Origin: Desulfobulbus sp.
GTDB taxonomy: Bacteria > Desulfobacterota > Desulfobulbia > Desulfobulbales > Desulfobulbaceae
Direction of reading: 5' to 3'
DNA length: 10,175 nt
NCBI GenBank assembly: GCA_028684915.1
Contig: JAQUEZ010000217.1
Span: 1-10,175, forward strand
The position numbers and the translations under genes were made by a program. Below the pieces are notes generated by a model. That model ran no database searches. It saw only the letters and a list, made by a program, of their open reading frames with translations, and had not been told where the DNA came from. Numbering within the stretch: position 1 is the stretch's first letter; each line of letters begins with the position of its first letter. This document shows positions 1-6,813 of this stretch, one piece after another.

Positions 1-135
1 TTTACATGCACTGGTTCTAAAAATCGACCTCAAAGTTACCATCTTTATTGAATTTCCTGAAACTCAAATTACGGAACATTAGACACATAGGTTCCCTTTA
101 GTTTCCAACTTTATTTTCATCCCACACTTCCAGGG
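1..135. other. Non-coding left edge; junction next to truncated araC
   Basis: I see no gene here. In the frame of the downstream AraC gene there are stops at 49-51, 58-60 and 88-90. After the TAG at 88-90 the frame is open and reads VPFSFQLYFHPTLPGV into the GTG at 136. The residues just before the GTG (TLPGV) resemble the N-terminal lead of AraC_N-type regulators. This suggests that real araC sequence begins about position 91 and that foreign DNA lies to the left. Confidence 0.5.
74..85 (+). repeat. 12-bp direct repeat, left copy (GAACATTAGACA)
   Basis: The 12-mer GAACATTAGACA at 74-85 recurs exactly at 1123-1134, about 1.05 kb to the right on the same strand. The left copy ends 2 bp before the in-frame TAG (88-90) that closes off the AraC frame. 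The two copies therefore bracket the araC segment. It may be a recombination or insertion footprint; chance is possible because the motif is short and AT-rich. Confidence 0.4.
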
Positions 136-954
136 GTGCTTCTTTTCAAAGAAAAGAGGCACATCCCCAGAAAACCGATGGTGTGTGACCCGGGGCTTTG
201 TATCGTTGTCCAAGGCCACAAGATTGGCTACCTGGGCGACCAGAAATTTCGTTATGATGCCAACCACTATTTGGTCACCACAGTGACCATGCCGTTTGAA
301 TGCGAGACCTTTGCGACTGCGGAGGAGCCGTTGCGCGGGCTCTGTATCGATATCGACATGGGACAGCTGCATGATCTGATCGGCCGCATTAATGCGCAGC
401 CGAGGATCGGCACAACAAGTGAACGGATTTTGCCTCGCGGCATTGTACCGGCCGTCATGGATGAGGAGATGCTGGACGCAACAACCAGGCTGGTCAAATG
501 TTTGCGTTCAGAGGCGGAAGCACAGATTCTGGGACCAGCAATAGTTCGGGAAATTCTTTATTGGACTTTGCAAGGCACCCAGGCCTCGGTGCTCTACTCA
601 TTGGCCATGCACAACGGCACCTTTTCGCAGGTGGCACGCGTGCTAAATATAATGCAAAACGATTATGCCGGGAAACTTGACGTGGAACAGCTGGCTAAAT
701 TTGCCCACCTGAGTGTATCCGCCTTCCACCGGGCCTTTAAGGAGATCACCTCGGATTCGCCCATGCAATACCTGAAGAAAATCAGGCTGACGAAAGCCAG
801 GGATCTAATGATGCTCGAAAGTATCAAAGCCAACATTGCCGCCGACATGGTTGGATATGAAAGCGCTTCTCAATTTAGCCGTGAATTTAAACGCTACTTC
901 GGGCAAAGTCCTGCGGAGATGGTGCGTGAAAAGCGTGCCGCAGAAATGCGGTAA
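136..954 (+). CDS. AraC-family transcriptional regulator, probably 5'-truncated
   Basis: The gene encodes a 272-aa DNA-binding regulator. Residues about 15-150 fit the AraC_N N-terminal domain (VCDPGLCIVVQG, then FRYDANHYLVTTVTMPFE). The C-terminus holds the two helix-turn-helix motifs of the AraC/XylS family: about 183-204 (LAKFAHLSVSAFHRAFKEI) and 232-255 (MVGYESASQFSREFKRYFG), ending in the usual FGQSPAE. Relatives usually start some 25-40 residues earlier. Here the start is a GTG at 136 with no properly spaced Shine-Dalgarno sequence, and the frame is blocked by TAG at 88-90. The homology seems to run upstream of the GTG, so the gene was probably cut by a recombination event and may not be expressed. 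The family assignment is sure; the target and inducer are unknown. No neighbour suggests a regulon. Confidence 0.85.
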   Translation: MLLFKEKRHIPRKPMVCDPGLCIVVQGHKIGYLGDQKFRYDANHYLVTTVTMPFECETFATAEEPLRGLCIDIDMGQLHDLIGRINAQPRIGTTSERILPRGIVPAVMDEEMLDATTRLVKCLRSEAEAQILGPAIVREILYWTLQGTQASVLYSLAMHNGTFSQVARVLNIMQNDYAGKLDVEQLAKFAHLSVSAFHRAFKEITSDSPMQYLKKIRLTKARDLMMLESIKANIAADMVGYESASQFSREFKRYFGQSPAEMVREKRAAEMR

Positions 955-1184
955 CTGTTGTTATCTTTTGATAAATATCAGATTAATTCAAAATGGCATT
1001 GAGGAATGACTTTGCTTCTTTGCGTGTCGCAAGTTACTCGTTTGGTAGTCGTTTTATGCACTGCAAAAGTCAACATTCCTCTGAAATATGCTGACTCAAT
1101 TCCGTTCTTTTTTCTCTGTTCCGAACATTAGACAAAATGAATTATTTTGTCTAATGTTTGAAGTGCTGGCGAAACTCACTACCC
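955..1184. other. Intergenic region between araC and the minus-strand cluster
   Basis: No coding region is visible. The genes on either side converge here (araC on plus, the small gene at 1185-1448 on minus). Just after the araC stop there is a short AT-rich hairpin (TTATC-ttt-TGATAA region, about 960-974) without a clear T-run. The main structure is the long dyad at 1124-1158. I see no convincing intrinsic terminator for either strand. Confidence 0.5.
1124..1158. repeat. Perfect 15-bp inverted repeat with 5-bp spacer
   Basis: The left arm is AACATTAGACAAAAT (1124-1138), the spacer GAATT (1139-1143) and the right arm ATTTTGTCTAATGTT (1144-1158). The arms are perfectly complementary. The left arm includes 11 bp of the motif repeated at 74-85. 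The dyad lies 26 bp beyond the stop of the minus-strand gene at 1185. It lacks a T-tract on either side, so an intrinsic terminator is unlikely. It could be a recombinase or transposon end, or an operator. The dyad is certain; its role is inference. Confidence 0.65.
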
Positions 1185-1448
1185 CTATTTAGAGAGCTTA
1201 TCTACTAATTTTTGTGCTGTTTTTGTATTTTTTGTAAATTTTACTTTACCATCTGTGGTAAATTCATTTATTTGAGCTCTGGCGTGTTCTGGGAGTTTTT
1301 TCATGTCTAATATTTTATACCAAGCTCCTTTCTTCTCTAAAACTCCTTCAGCAATTAATTGATCAAAATCGATTGGTGTCGCTAGTTTCTTCGCTTTTTC
1401 AAGAATATCTTCTCGTGTGATTGGTTGATCTTTATTTTCACTACTCAT
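1185..1448 (-). CDS. Small basic hypothetical protein (87 aa)
   Basis: I do not recognise this protein. It is short, Lys-rich and apparently soluble, with no signal peptide or membrane segment. It begins with a likely helix (ITREDILEKAKKLATPIDFDQLIAEGVL), passes through a WYKILDMKKLPEHARAQINEF block, and ends in a strongly basic tail (KVKFTKNTKTAQKLVDKLSK), which would suit nucleic-acid or protein binding. The ATG (1448-1446) is preceded by AAGAGGA on the minus strand, a credible ribosome-binding site. The gene is AT-rich and uses codons unlike the qat genes. It lies last in the minus-strand series behind qat and could be an unrelated small gene, an antitoxin-like protein or a cargo gene. Confidence 0.7.
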   Translation of the reverse strand: MSSENKDQPITREDILEKAKKLATPIDFDQLIAEGVLEKKGAWYKILDMKKLPEHARAQINEFTTDGKVKFTKNTKTAQKLVDKLSK

Positions 1449-1460
1449 AGGATCGATCCT
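1449..1460. promoter_or_regulatory. 12-bp perfect palindrome overlapping the RBS of the 87-aa gene
   Basis: AGGATCGATCCT is a perfect palindrome directly abutting the ATG of the gene at 1185-1448. Its AGGA part forms the end of the Shine-Dalgarno stretch. A protein bound here could block translation initiation or transcription; this is inference only. Confidence 0.3.
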
Positions 1461-1526
1461 CTTTGATTAAATTACATAACGAATAAAGATATGATCGCGC
1501 AGAGATCCACAAGCTATCCTTATTTG

Positions 1527-1784
1527 TTAGCCATCTATTGTTTCCGCTTTATACTGAGAAATCATTTGATCCCAATTAAAATCAGGGCATAACGGGTTTT
1601 GTAAAAAATCACTTTTTACTAAAGCGTCCAATATCTCGGCTTTGTTACGATATCGGGGGTGTACGCCGGAATCCCAGGAAATTCTGTCGGGAAACATCCG
1701 CAGCACAAGATTTCCGGCGTCTACACTTATCCGACATGGTTTTCCGTGCACGTTTTGCCTGGTTAGAAGCAACTCTTGCGGCAA
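1527..1784 (-). CDS. Hypothetical protein (85 aa), TTG start, possibly a gene fragment
   Basis: I do not recognise this protein. The frame is open from just below a TGA at 1820-1818 to the TAA at 1527. It reads KPCRISVDAGNLVLRMFPDR, then a GVHPRYRNKAEILDALVKSD stretch, then a C-terminus around NWDQMISQYKAET. The only usual start is TTG (1784-1782), with no clear ribosome-binding site. The protein-like composition argues for a real coding past. The bad start and the related-looking sequence immediately upstream (KPCRIGSRVNDGVLNV in the minus frame at about 1910-1957) argue for a decayed or frame-shifted gene. It could be a truncated downstream partner of the qat operon. Confidence 0.4.
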   Translation of the reverse strand: MPQELLLTRQNVHGKPCRISVDAGNLVLRMFPDRISWDSGVHPRYRNKAEILDALVKSDFLQNPLCPDFNWDQMISQYKAETIDG

Positions 1785-1882
1785 CTCATCGGCTGCATCG
1801 GAAACATATGTTTGACTTCAACCGCACCATTGCTGACTTTGGCCGCATGCCAGAAATTTCTGGGGTTCCGGCGCACACCCCC
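1655..1882. repeat. Imperfect inverted repeat with GGGGGTGT-type ends, plus a third internal copy
   Basis: Positions 1655-1682 (outer end GGGGGTGTACGCCGG) and 1856-1882 (ending CCGGCGCACACCCCC) are inverted repeats, matching at about 25 of 28 columns with one gap. The core TTCCGGCG-(Y)ACAC occurs a third time at 1712-1726, so the left arm can also pair locally. In addition ATCCGACATGGTTT (1729-1742) recurs directly, with one change, at 1942-1955. The structure looks like the ends of a small insertion, or duplicated and rearranged pieces of one gene. I see no clear target-site duplication. Confidence 0.5.
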
Positions 1883-1935
1883 CATTCAAGACTTTCTTAG
1901 ACACCGCAACATTCAGCACACCATCATTTACACGG

Positions 1936-2010
1936 CTACCAATCCGACACGGTTTGGAAAGTTGTGGAGATAATCTGCTCAAGGTGATGAGCCATTTTTT
2001 TATTATCCAT
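1936..2010 (-). pseudogene. 24-codon ORF right behind qatD, probable broken fifth gene
   Basis: Immediately after the qatD stop (TAA 2014-2012) an ATG at 2010-2008 opens a short frame, MDNKKMAHHLEQIISTTFQT and four more residues, ending at TAG (1938-1936). The strong purine-rich AGAGGAAAGGG just upstream, inside the end of qatD, would serve as its ribosome-binding site. The signal and spacing fit a true operon member. The protein is too short, and related coding-like sequence continues in another frame, so a frameshift or premature stop is likely. A genuine leader-size peptide is the alternative. Confidence 0.35.
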
Positions 2011-2011
2011 A

Positions 2012-2755
2012 TTAGTCCCTTTCCTCTTTGTAAGCAGTGAGTGTTTTGAAATTTGATAAAAGCTGAGCTTCCACGTTTTTTTCCGATTCTCGCCAAATGT
2101 TTGCAAAGAAGGGTACTATTGACCAAGCCTGCCAAGGAAAAGCCGGTTGTCCATTAACAATACTAAAGGGGCCATCAGATTCCGGTAGAACGCGATGACG
2201 TGGCATTGCTGCCGCAACCGCTTGTCCCCGAGAACTCGTAAGCATTGTTGGATTGACAGAAAACCAACAACCCATTTCAGCAGCGTGGGCAACTTGTCGC
2301 GTGTTGCCGAGATACCAATGCAAAATGAACCTACCCGCTGTCATATGTGCCGATATTAGATCAAGAATAATGCCCGTTGCCCCCCGGCTATGGAGGCTGA
2401 TAATTCGCCCACCAGCACGAGCGCATATCTTTAATATGTCGGTAAGAACCTTGGTTTGTTGGTCTAAAGATACTCGATGATCCTTTGAGCCGTCGAGTCC
2501 TACTTCACCCACATACATCGTTCGGTTAATCAATCGCTCGAATATGGGTATCTCATGCATTCGTGTGGCTGCAAGTTCGGGGTGCAAGCCTAAGGCAGTC
2601 CTGATATGATTTGTACTAGCAGTGAGAGCAACGGTTCCTTCGAAGGCACTTGGAACCGTAGTTACAGAGAGCACGTAAAGACGCAGCTTAGAGCAACGCT
2701 CAACGATGGCATGAGGGTCCTTATATAGGTCTAAATGGCAATGGAGATCGATCAC
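2012..2755 (-). CDS. qatD: QatD: TatD-family metal-dependent hydrolase of the Qat defence system
   Basis: This 247-aa TatD/amidohydrolase-type protein is a putative metal-dependent nuclease and the fourth component of QatABCD. Visible metal ligands, counted from the chosen start: the HxH pair H5/H7 in IDLHCHLD, E84 in VGEVGLDG, H122 in SLHSRG, H146 in ILHWYLG and D194 in PESDGPF. All catalytic positions of TatD are present, so it should be active. I chose the GTG at 2755-2753 because it puts IDLHCH at the N-terminus as in the family, and because it overlaps the qatC stop as GTGA. The frame is open 39 codons further up, but that part would lie inside qatC. Length fits standalone TatD-like proteins. 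Expression is probably coupled to qatC. Confidence 0.88.
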   Translation of the reverse strand: MIDLHCHLDLYKDPHAIVERCSKLRLYVLSVTTVPSAFEGTVALTASTNHIRTALGLHPELAATRMHEIPIFERLINRTMYVGEVGLDGSKDHRVSLDQQTKVLTDILKICARAGGRIISLHSRGATGIILDLISAHMTAGRFILHWYLGNTRQVAHAAEMGCWFSVNPTMLTSSRGQAVAAAMPRHRVLPESDGPFSIVNGQPAFPWQAWSIVPFFANIWRESEKNVEAQLLSNFKTLTAYKEERD

Positions 2756-3999
2756 GGCCAGGGTACCTTGGCCAGATAGGCATTCAATTCCTCCAAGCCA
2801 CGTCTGACGACATCCACGTAAGCTGCCCGGCTCGTTAAGTCGGTTGGGAGTGGACCAGCTTCCGCAGTCCATCGAGCAATATTTCGATAAGGAAGGGCAG
2901 CTACGGCAAGGCGTGCGGCAGATACATCGTCATGCTTCGCATGTCGGGCGAGGTCATTAGCTGCATAAAGGGTTAAATCCTGAATGTTAGCCTTTGAAAA
3001 AGCCGCACGTCTAATTAGACAAGGCACACACCGACCACAGTGCTTGTTTAATCGCTTCCCTTTTCCGCATGAGTAGGAATTCGCTGCAATTTCACTGATT
3101 AAAGGTGTAGTGGCCGCGCAATTTTCTAGCATCTCCCCCTTTGTCATGTGTGCGTAGCGGTTAGACATCGTCACACCAAGTTCGACGCCGTTGAAGATGG
3201 ATTGAAGCAAGGCCATAAAGTGCGGGTGTGTTGTGCGTGTGCTGAGGCTTCCAATACGGCGCCGAGTGAGCGGCGGGTTAATGGATATGAGTCCGTTTTC
3301 CGGAACGAATAGTTTGCCCCCCAAGCCAGCAGCAGCAAGAGCGCCATACGCGAAGAATAACACAGACCTCGCCCGCGACGATGGTTCATAAGGAGGCGCA
3401 GCACGCTCAGTCACGCGCCCTTCAAACCGATGTTCCGCTAAGCCTATACGATCGGCAAGGGATCTTTGAATCGATCCTTCTTTCGGCGAGGCCTGGCTTA
3501 TCAATAATGGCCGATGCCCCTCTACGGTTAGATTGATGGCACCGATCAAGCTATCGAGCCCACCGGAGAAGAGACATGCGCAATCGCGGTCGGTTGACTT
3601 TGAAGCAAAGGTTGGCGGTTGACACCCTCCGCCTCGAAAGTTCAAGTACCAGATGTCGCCGGATAGGAACCGGAGGGCTTCGGCAAGCTGAGCGGCATGA
3701 GCGGACCACGGATCGGGCTCGAACACTTCCACATCAAGAGCGATAGTACGAGTCCATGCATCCGGTGAGTTGCGGCGCGGAATGAAACGATCTGCGCCGA
3801 ACACCGCCAGAGCAATGGAGAGAAAATCCCATGCACGTACTGTAGGTGGCTGAGGTAGCTTTCGTACCTCATGAGGCAATGTATGACCGATCCCAGCGAG
3901 TGCAGGGCGACCGATGTGATATAGCGCTATACCAACGCTGCCGTTGGACCTCGCTGCTGCTCTTTCAACGTTTGGAGTTGCAAGGATATGAGTTATCAC
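2752..3999 (-). CDS. qatC: QatC: QueC-like PP-loop enzyme of the Qat defence system
   Basis: This 415-aa protein is related to QueC, the ATP-dependent 7-cyano-7-deazaguanine synthase. The PP-loop SGGLDS is at residues 145-150 (CACLFSGGLDSLIGA). A zinc cluster follows: C311, C321, C324, C327 (SCGKGKRLNKHCGRCVPC). It is much longer than housekeeping QueC (about 230 aa) because of an N-terminal extension of about 135 residues, typical of the defence version. The start is GTG at 3999-3997, overlapping the qatB TGA (GTGA), and its end overlaps qatD in the same manner, so translation is coupled. In Qat it is thought to act with QatB rather than in queuosine synthesis; the chemistry is family knowledge and not visible here. 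Confidence 0.9.
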   Translation of the reverse strand: MITHILATPNVERAAARSNGSVGIALYHIGRPALAGIGHTLPHEVRKLPQPPTVRAWDFLSIALAVFGADRFIPRRNSPDAWTRTIALDVEVFEPDPWSAHAAQLAEALRFLSGDIWYLNFRGGGCQPPTFASKSTDRDCACLFSGGLDSLIGAINLTVEGHRPLLISQASPKEGSIQRSLADRIGLAEHRFEGRVTERAAPPYEPSSRARSVLFFAYGALAAAGLGGKLFVPENGLISINPPLTRRRIGSLSTRTTHPHFMALLQSIFNGVELGVTMSNRYAHMTKGEMLENCAATTPLISEIAANSYSCGKGKRLNKHCGRCVPCLIRRAAFSKANIQDLTLYAANDLARHAKHDDVSAARLAVAALPYRNIARWTAEAGPLPTDLTSRAAYVDVVRRGLEELNAYLAKVPWP

Positions 4000-4814
4000 C
4001 AGGTTCCCATTTCTTTGTTTACGAGTTCGACAAGCTGTGAGACCAGTGCTGTCATGCTCTCGGGCGTCAGCATGTTGTCAGTAGCGTTTAAAATTGGAGT
4101 TCCTTTTAGATCTGCAACTTCACGTATTAGCGAGCGGATGTCTGCTTCTCGTTGTGCGGCTGCAGCAGGACTGGGCGCGGCTGCCAAAGCATGCCCTCCA
4201 TCCCCAGCTACGGATACAAAAACTAATTCGGCAACGAAAGTGAGTGTTGCTACACGAACTGCATTGGCATCGATCACATTTGGATCAAAGATGTCGGTTC
4301 CTGAGAGAGCTTCCGCCAAAGCCTCACCAATTGCAATTCGGGCCATATCTTCGTCCAGGATGCCTGGCGGACAGAATGCATCAACGATACGATCGATGGC
4401 TGCGTTAACGGAAAGACCCGCTAGAGATCGAATATCCAGAGCACCGGGTACCGAGGGAGGTTGACCCGAGCCAGCACGGGCAAAGCCAGCAAGCGCGGCC
4501 CCACCAGTCCTGGCGGCACGGGAGACGCGGGCCGTACTGGCACGTGATCCCCCCGTGGATGTGCGTGCCCAATGACCGAGGGCCGCACGGGCGTCACGTC
4601 GATCACCCGTGGATGCGAAACGACCGAGCGCTGAACGGAAACCTGCATACCGCCGTGGGGGCGCTTGTTCCGTAGGAGGTTCCAGCGGCGGCAGAACGTG
4701 CTGATCGGGCGGCGTAGGCGGCGTAGGTTCTGGTGCAGGAGGGTCTTGATCTGCCCAAGGGGGGATCAACGGTGCGCCAGGTGGTGCGTTTGGTTTCGAT
4801 TGTGAGGTCCCCAT
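3996..4814 (-). CDS. qatB: QatB: Qat defence system partner protein
   Basis: This 272-aa protein has no known enzymatic motif. It starts MGTSQS and is followed by a Pro-rich stretch (about 10-53), an Arg/Ala/Gly-rich low-complexity part (about 54-118) and a folded-looking C-terminal half (DIRSLAGLSVNAAIDRIVDAF to the end, LVSQLVELVNKEMGTW). This layout and the place between a KAP ATPase and a QueC-like gene identify it as QatB. I chose the ATG at 4814-4812, which overlaps the qatA stop as TAATG and has GGAGG 10 nt upstream. The frame is open further up to 4982, but that would lie within qatA. Met-Gly at the start would expose an N-terminal glycine after Met removal. Confidence 0.85.
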   Translation of the reverse strand: MGTSQSKPNAPPGAPLIPPWADQDPPAPEPTPPTPPDQHVLPPLEPPTEQAPPRRYAGFRSALGRFASTGDRRDARAALGHWARTSTGGSRASTARVSRAARTGGAALAGFARAGSGQPPSVPGALDIRSLAGLSVNAAIDRIVDAFCPPGILDEDMARIAIGEALAEALSGTDIFDPNVIDANAVRVATLTFVAELVFVSVAGDGGHALAAAPSPAAAAQREADIRSLIREVADLKGTPILNATDNMLTPESMTALVSQLVELVNKEMGTW

Positions 4815-6577
4815 TAGGCTTTGACCTCCACTATGCCAGATTGCGTAAGGAGATATTTCAGACCTTTTGACATATTCGCAGTTTGTAGTCCGCTTATGAA
4901 CGCTTTCAGTTCCTCTTTCGCTTCTTTGGATGCGTTTGCGAGAATTACGGCACCATGAATCCCCTGCACCGAACCAGACCAATCGGCCTCTCTCATGGTT
5001 TCTATCAGATTAGATATTACAATGCGCCGGTCGCCGGCATTCAAATCATCTACAATCTGCTTGCCCACCGGAGAATTGACTCTATTGACTTTCAACAGTG
5101 CTTCAATGGCATTGCGTGTCGTCTCACTCAAGCCAGTCCTAGCGAGTGCTGGTGCCATCACATCTCGGCTCAGAAAAACTGCTGGCCGCAGAGCCTCGAT
5201 ATCCCTAAATAAAGGCTCCATCACCCGCCATCTCTCGATAAAATCCTCGTGCGGTTTCCACTCAGGAGGGAGTTCAGGCTGTTTACCTTTGATCTCGCTT
5301 GCAGGCAGCAGAAGCTTTTCAGCTTCCTTAGCTTCCATCACAAGGCGATAGAAGGCAAGTGTTGCAGCTTCATCGGTGCATCGCTCGAAAACTGCAAGTT
5401 TGGCAAGCGTTGCTAAGTCCACATTCATCTGACGGGCCGTTGCGAGCATACGACGTAAGAATATAGCATTGAGCAATCGTTTGACGATGCGGGGATTGCC
5501 TTGGATATTAGGCGCTGACGCCATAATGGGAGCCAGACGATCTGCAATTGCTAAATTATCCAGTAGCTCTGCTGGACTTCCAGCAAGCTCCGCTATTTCT
5601 GTTTTATCGAAGGATTTGCCCTCCCAACCGCCTTGAAGAGCAGCCATAAGTTTGGCTTGCACGTCAGGAACTTTTGATGGGGCTAATAAACCAACAAATA
5701 ATGAATACATATATGCCCTGACATCTTCGGTTCCCACCTGAGGCACACGAAGTGGAACCTGTATGACCTTATCCAAATAGTCCCGAACGTGGGAGGCTTG
5801 GGGGTCATTAAAGTGTTTTGCGACAGAATGGCGGATCATTCCCTCATCCGCGGCGATGATAAAGGCCGTTTGAGGCATAAAGAGGAAGAGTCGAATTGCT
5901 TCGAGGGTCCCGATCGCGACATCGGGCAGACAGCGGTCAAGGTTATCGATGAAGAGAATGAGCGTCGCATCAAGACCTTTAAGCAACTCACCGAACTCTT
6001 CCCGGAAAGCAGCAATTTCTTTCGGTGGCGTTCGTTTCTCAACTGGTTCAACAAGACCGGATAGCACCTCGCATGCTTCTTTGGCACCTCCCTTCAACGT
6101 CGTAAAATCCTCGCACGATCCTTTGCCAGAAAATATTGAAGAAATTGCAGTTCCTGCCCGGGTTAGTAAACTTGGGGGAATGCCGAATGCCATTCCAACC
6201 CCAAAATCTGCGATTAAACCGAGGGCTCGGAAGTAGTTCACTCGCCCCGCGAAATTCTTTGCCTTTTCGAATAAGGTTTCATTACCTTTGGCAGCCTCCA
6301 ACAGCACATCAGAAACCACTTCCATGAGTGCAGCGCGCGCATCATCAAAACCCTGATAGAGCCAAGCGTCGAACTTAATCAAAATCGGCTTATTACTATC
6401 AGGATTGCGCACCCTGTTCTCAACGAGACGTAGAACCGTCGATTTCCCCGTGCCCCATCCACCAAATACGCCGATTGAAATTGGCAATAGGGACTCGTTC
6501 GTTGCCAAAGCCGCAATCTGGTCAGCTACTTCTGTAAAGTTGAGAAAGTCCTGCTCGCTTTCGCTATCGCGCCACAT
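4814..6577 (-). CDS. qatA: QatA: KAP-family P-loop NTPase of the Qat defence system
   Basis: This 587-aa NTPase of the KAP type is the first gene of the qatABCD operon and probably the sensor or motor of the system. Walker A is GGWGTGKST at 39-47. Walker B is LILFIDNLDRC at about 206-216, carrying the KAP-style D-x-L-D-R-C. Between them lies a hydrophobic, Gly-rich part (about 112-150, FRALGLIADFGVGMAFGIPP), where KAP proteins often have membrane or insertion segments; here it is only weakly hydrophobic. The C-terminal half is helical. The start ATG 6577-6575 follows AGGGGGG on the minus strand, a good ribosome-binding site. It is followed directly by qatB (TAATG). Confidence 0.9.
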   Translation of the reverse strand: MWRDSESEQDFLNFTEVADQIAALATNESLLPISIGVFGGWGTGKSTVLRLVENRVRNPDSNKPILIKFDAWLYQGFDDARAALMEVVSDVLLEAAKGNETLFEKAKNFAGRVNYFRALGLIADFGVGMAFGIPPSLLTRAGTAISSIFSGKGSCEDFTTLKGGAKEACEVLSGLVEPVEKRTPPKEIAAFREEFGELLKGLDATLILFIDNLDRCLPDVAIGTLEAIRLFLFMPQTAFIIAADEGMIRHSVAKHFNDPQASHVRDYLDKVIQVPLRVPQVGTEDVRAYMYSLFVGLLAPSKVPDVQAKLMAALQGGWEGKSFDKTEIAELAGSPAELLDNLAIADRLAPIMASAPNIQGNPRIVKRLLNAIFLRRMLATARQMNVDLATLAKLAVFERCTDEAATLAFYRLVMEAKEAEKLLLPASEIKGKQPELPPEWKPHEDFIERWRVMEPLFRDIEALRPAVFLSRDVMAPALARTGLSETTRNAIEALLKVNRVNSPVGKQIVDDLNAGDRRIVISNLIETMREADWSGSVQGIHGAVILANASKEAKEELKAFISGLQTANMSKGLKYLLTQSGIVEVKA

Positions 6578-6813
6578 GGTCCCCCCTATCCAGCTTTAAT
6601 TAATATGCCATGTCTAATGAAACTTTTATTAGGGTCGATTCAGAATTTGGAAAAAATCGTACGTTTACGAAAAATAAATGAAACAATTACATGCTGTTCC
6701 TGATCTCGCAATCAGTATACTGTGGGACCGGAAAGTTCGAACAGATAACAAGGTGAATTTTCAAATATAATTTTACCTTGCCGTGCTTTATTTTCCGTTT
6801 TCTGAGGCGACCC
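6578..6813 (-). promoter_or_regulatory. AT-rich gap upstream of qatA, likely holding the qat promoter
   Basis: This 236-bp stretch has no gene and separates the HEPN-like gene from qatA. It is strongly AT-rich on the qatA-proximal side and contains several weak sigma-70-like candidates on the minus strand, for example TTTCCA with TAATAA 16 bp further on; none is decisive. A perfect 10-bp palindrome CAGTATACTG (6713-6722) could be an operator. The gap suggests that qatABCD has its own promoter instead of depending only on read-through. Confidence 0.35.
6749..6780 (-). terminator. Possible stem-loop downstream of the HEPN-like gene
   Basis: CAAGGT (6749-6754) pairs with ACCTTG (6775-6780), and a few further A-T pairs are possible inside. 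On the minus strand it lies about 34 bp past the stop of the 581-aa gene. The stem is short and is followed by TTATCTGTT rather than a clean T-run, so termination would be partial at best. Confidence 0.25.

Noticed and set aside
2756..2872. Longer qatD reading frame starting at 2872 (39 extra codons)
   Set aside because: These codons lie inside qatC, and the translated part has no TatD homology. The GTG at 2755 gives the family N-terminus (IDLHCH) and a GTGA overlap.
3010..3024. GTCTAATTAGAC palindrome resembling the CATTAGACA motif of the left dyad
   Set aside because: It is within the qatC coding sequence and shares only TTAGACA. Chance in AT-rich sequence is enough.
3988..4464. 158-aa plus-strand ORF opposite qatB
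   Set aside because: It is a mirror frame of the Ala/Arg-rich qatB coding sequence. It has no recognisable domain or start signal.
4815..4982. Longer qatB reading frame starting at 4982
   Set aside because: It overlaps the 3' end of qatA. The ATG at 4814 has GGAGG in front and gives the expected QatB start.
6612..6625. TGTCTAATG near qatA resembling the right arm of the dyad at 1144-1158
   Set aside because: Only 9 bp are shared, with no inverted partner nearby. It is too short to call a third recombination site.
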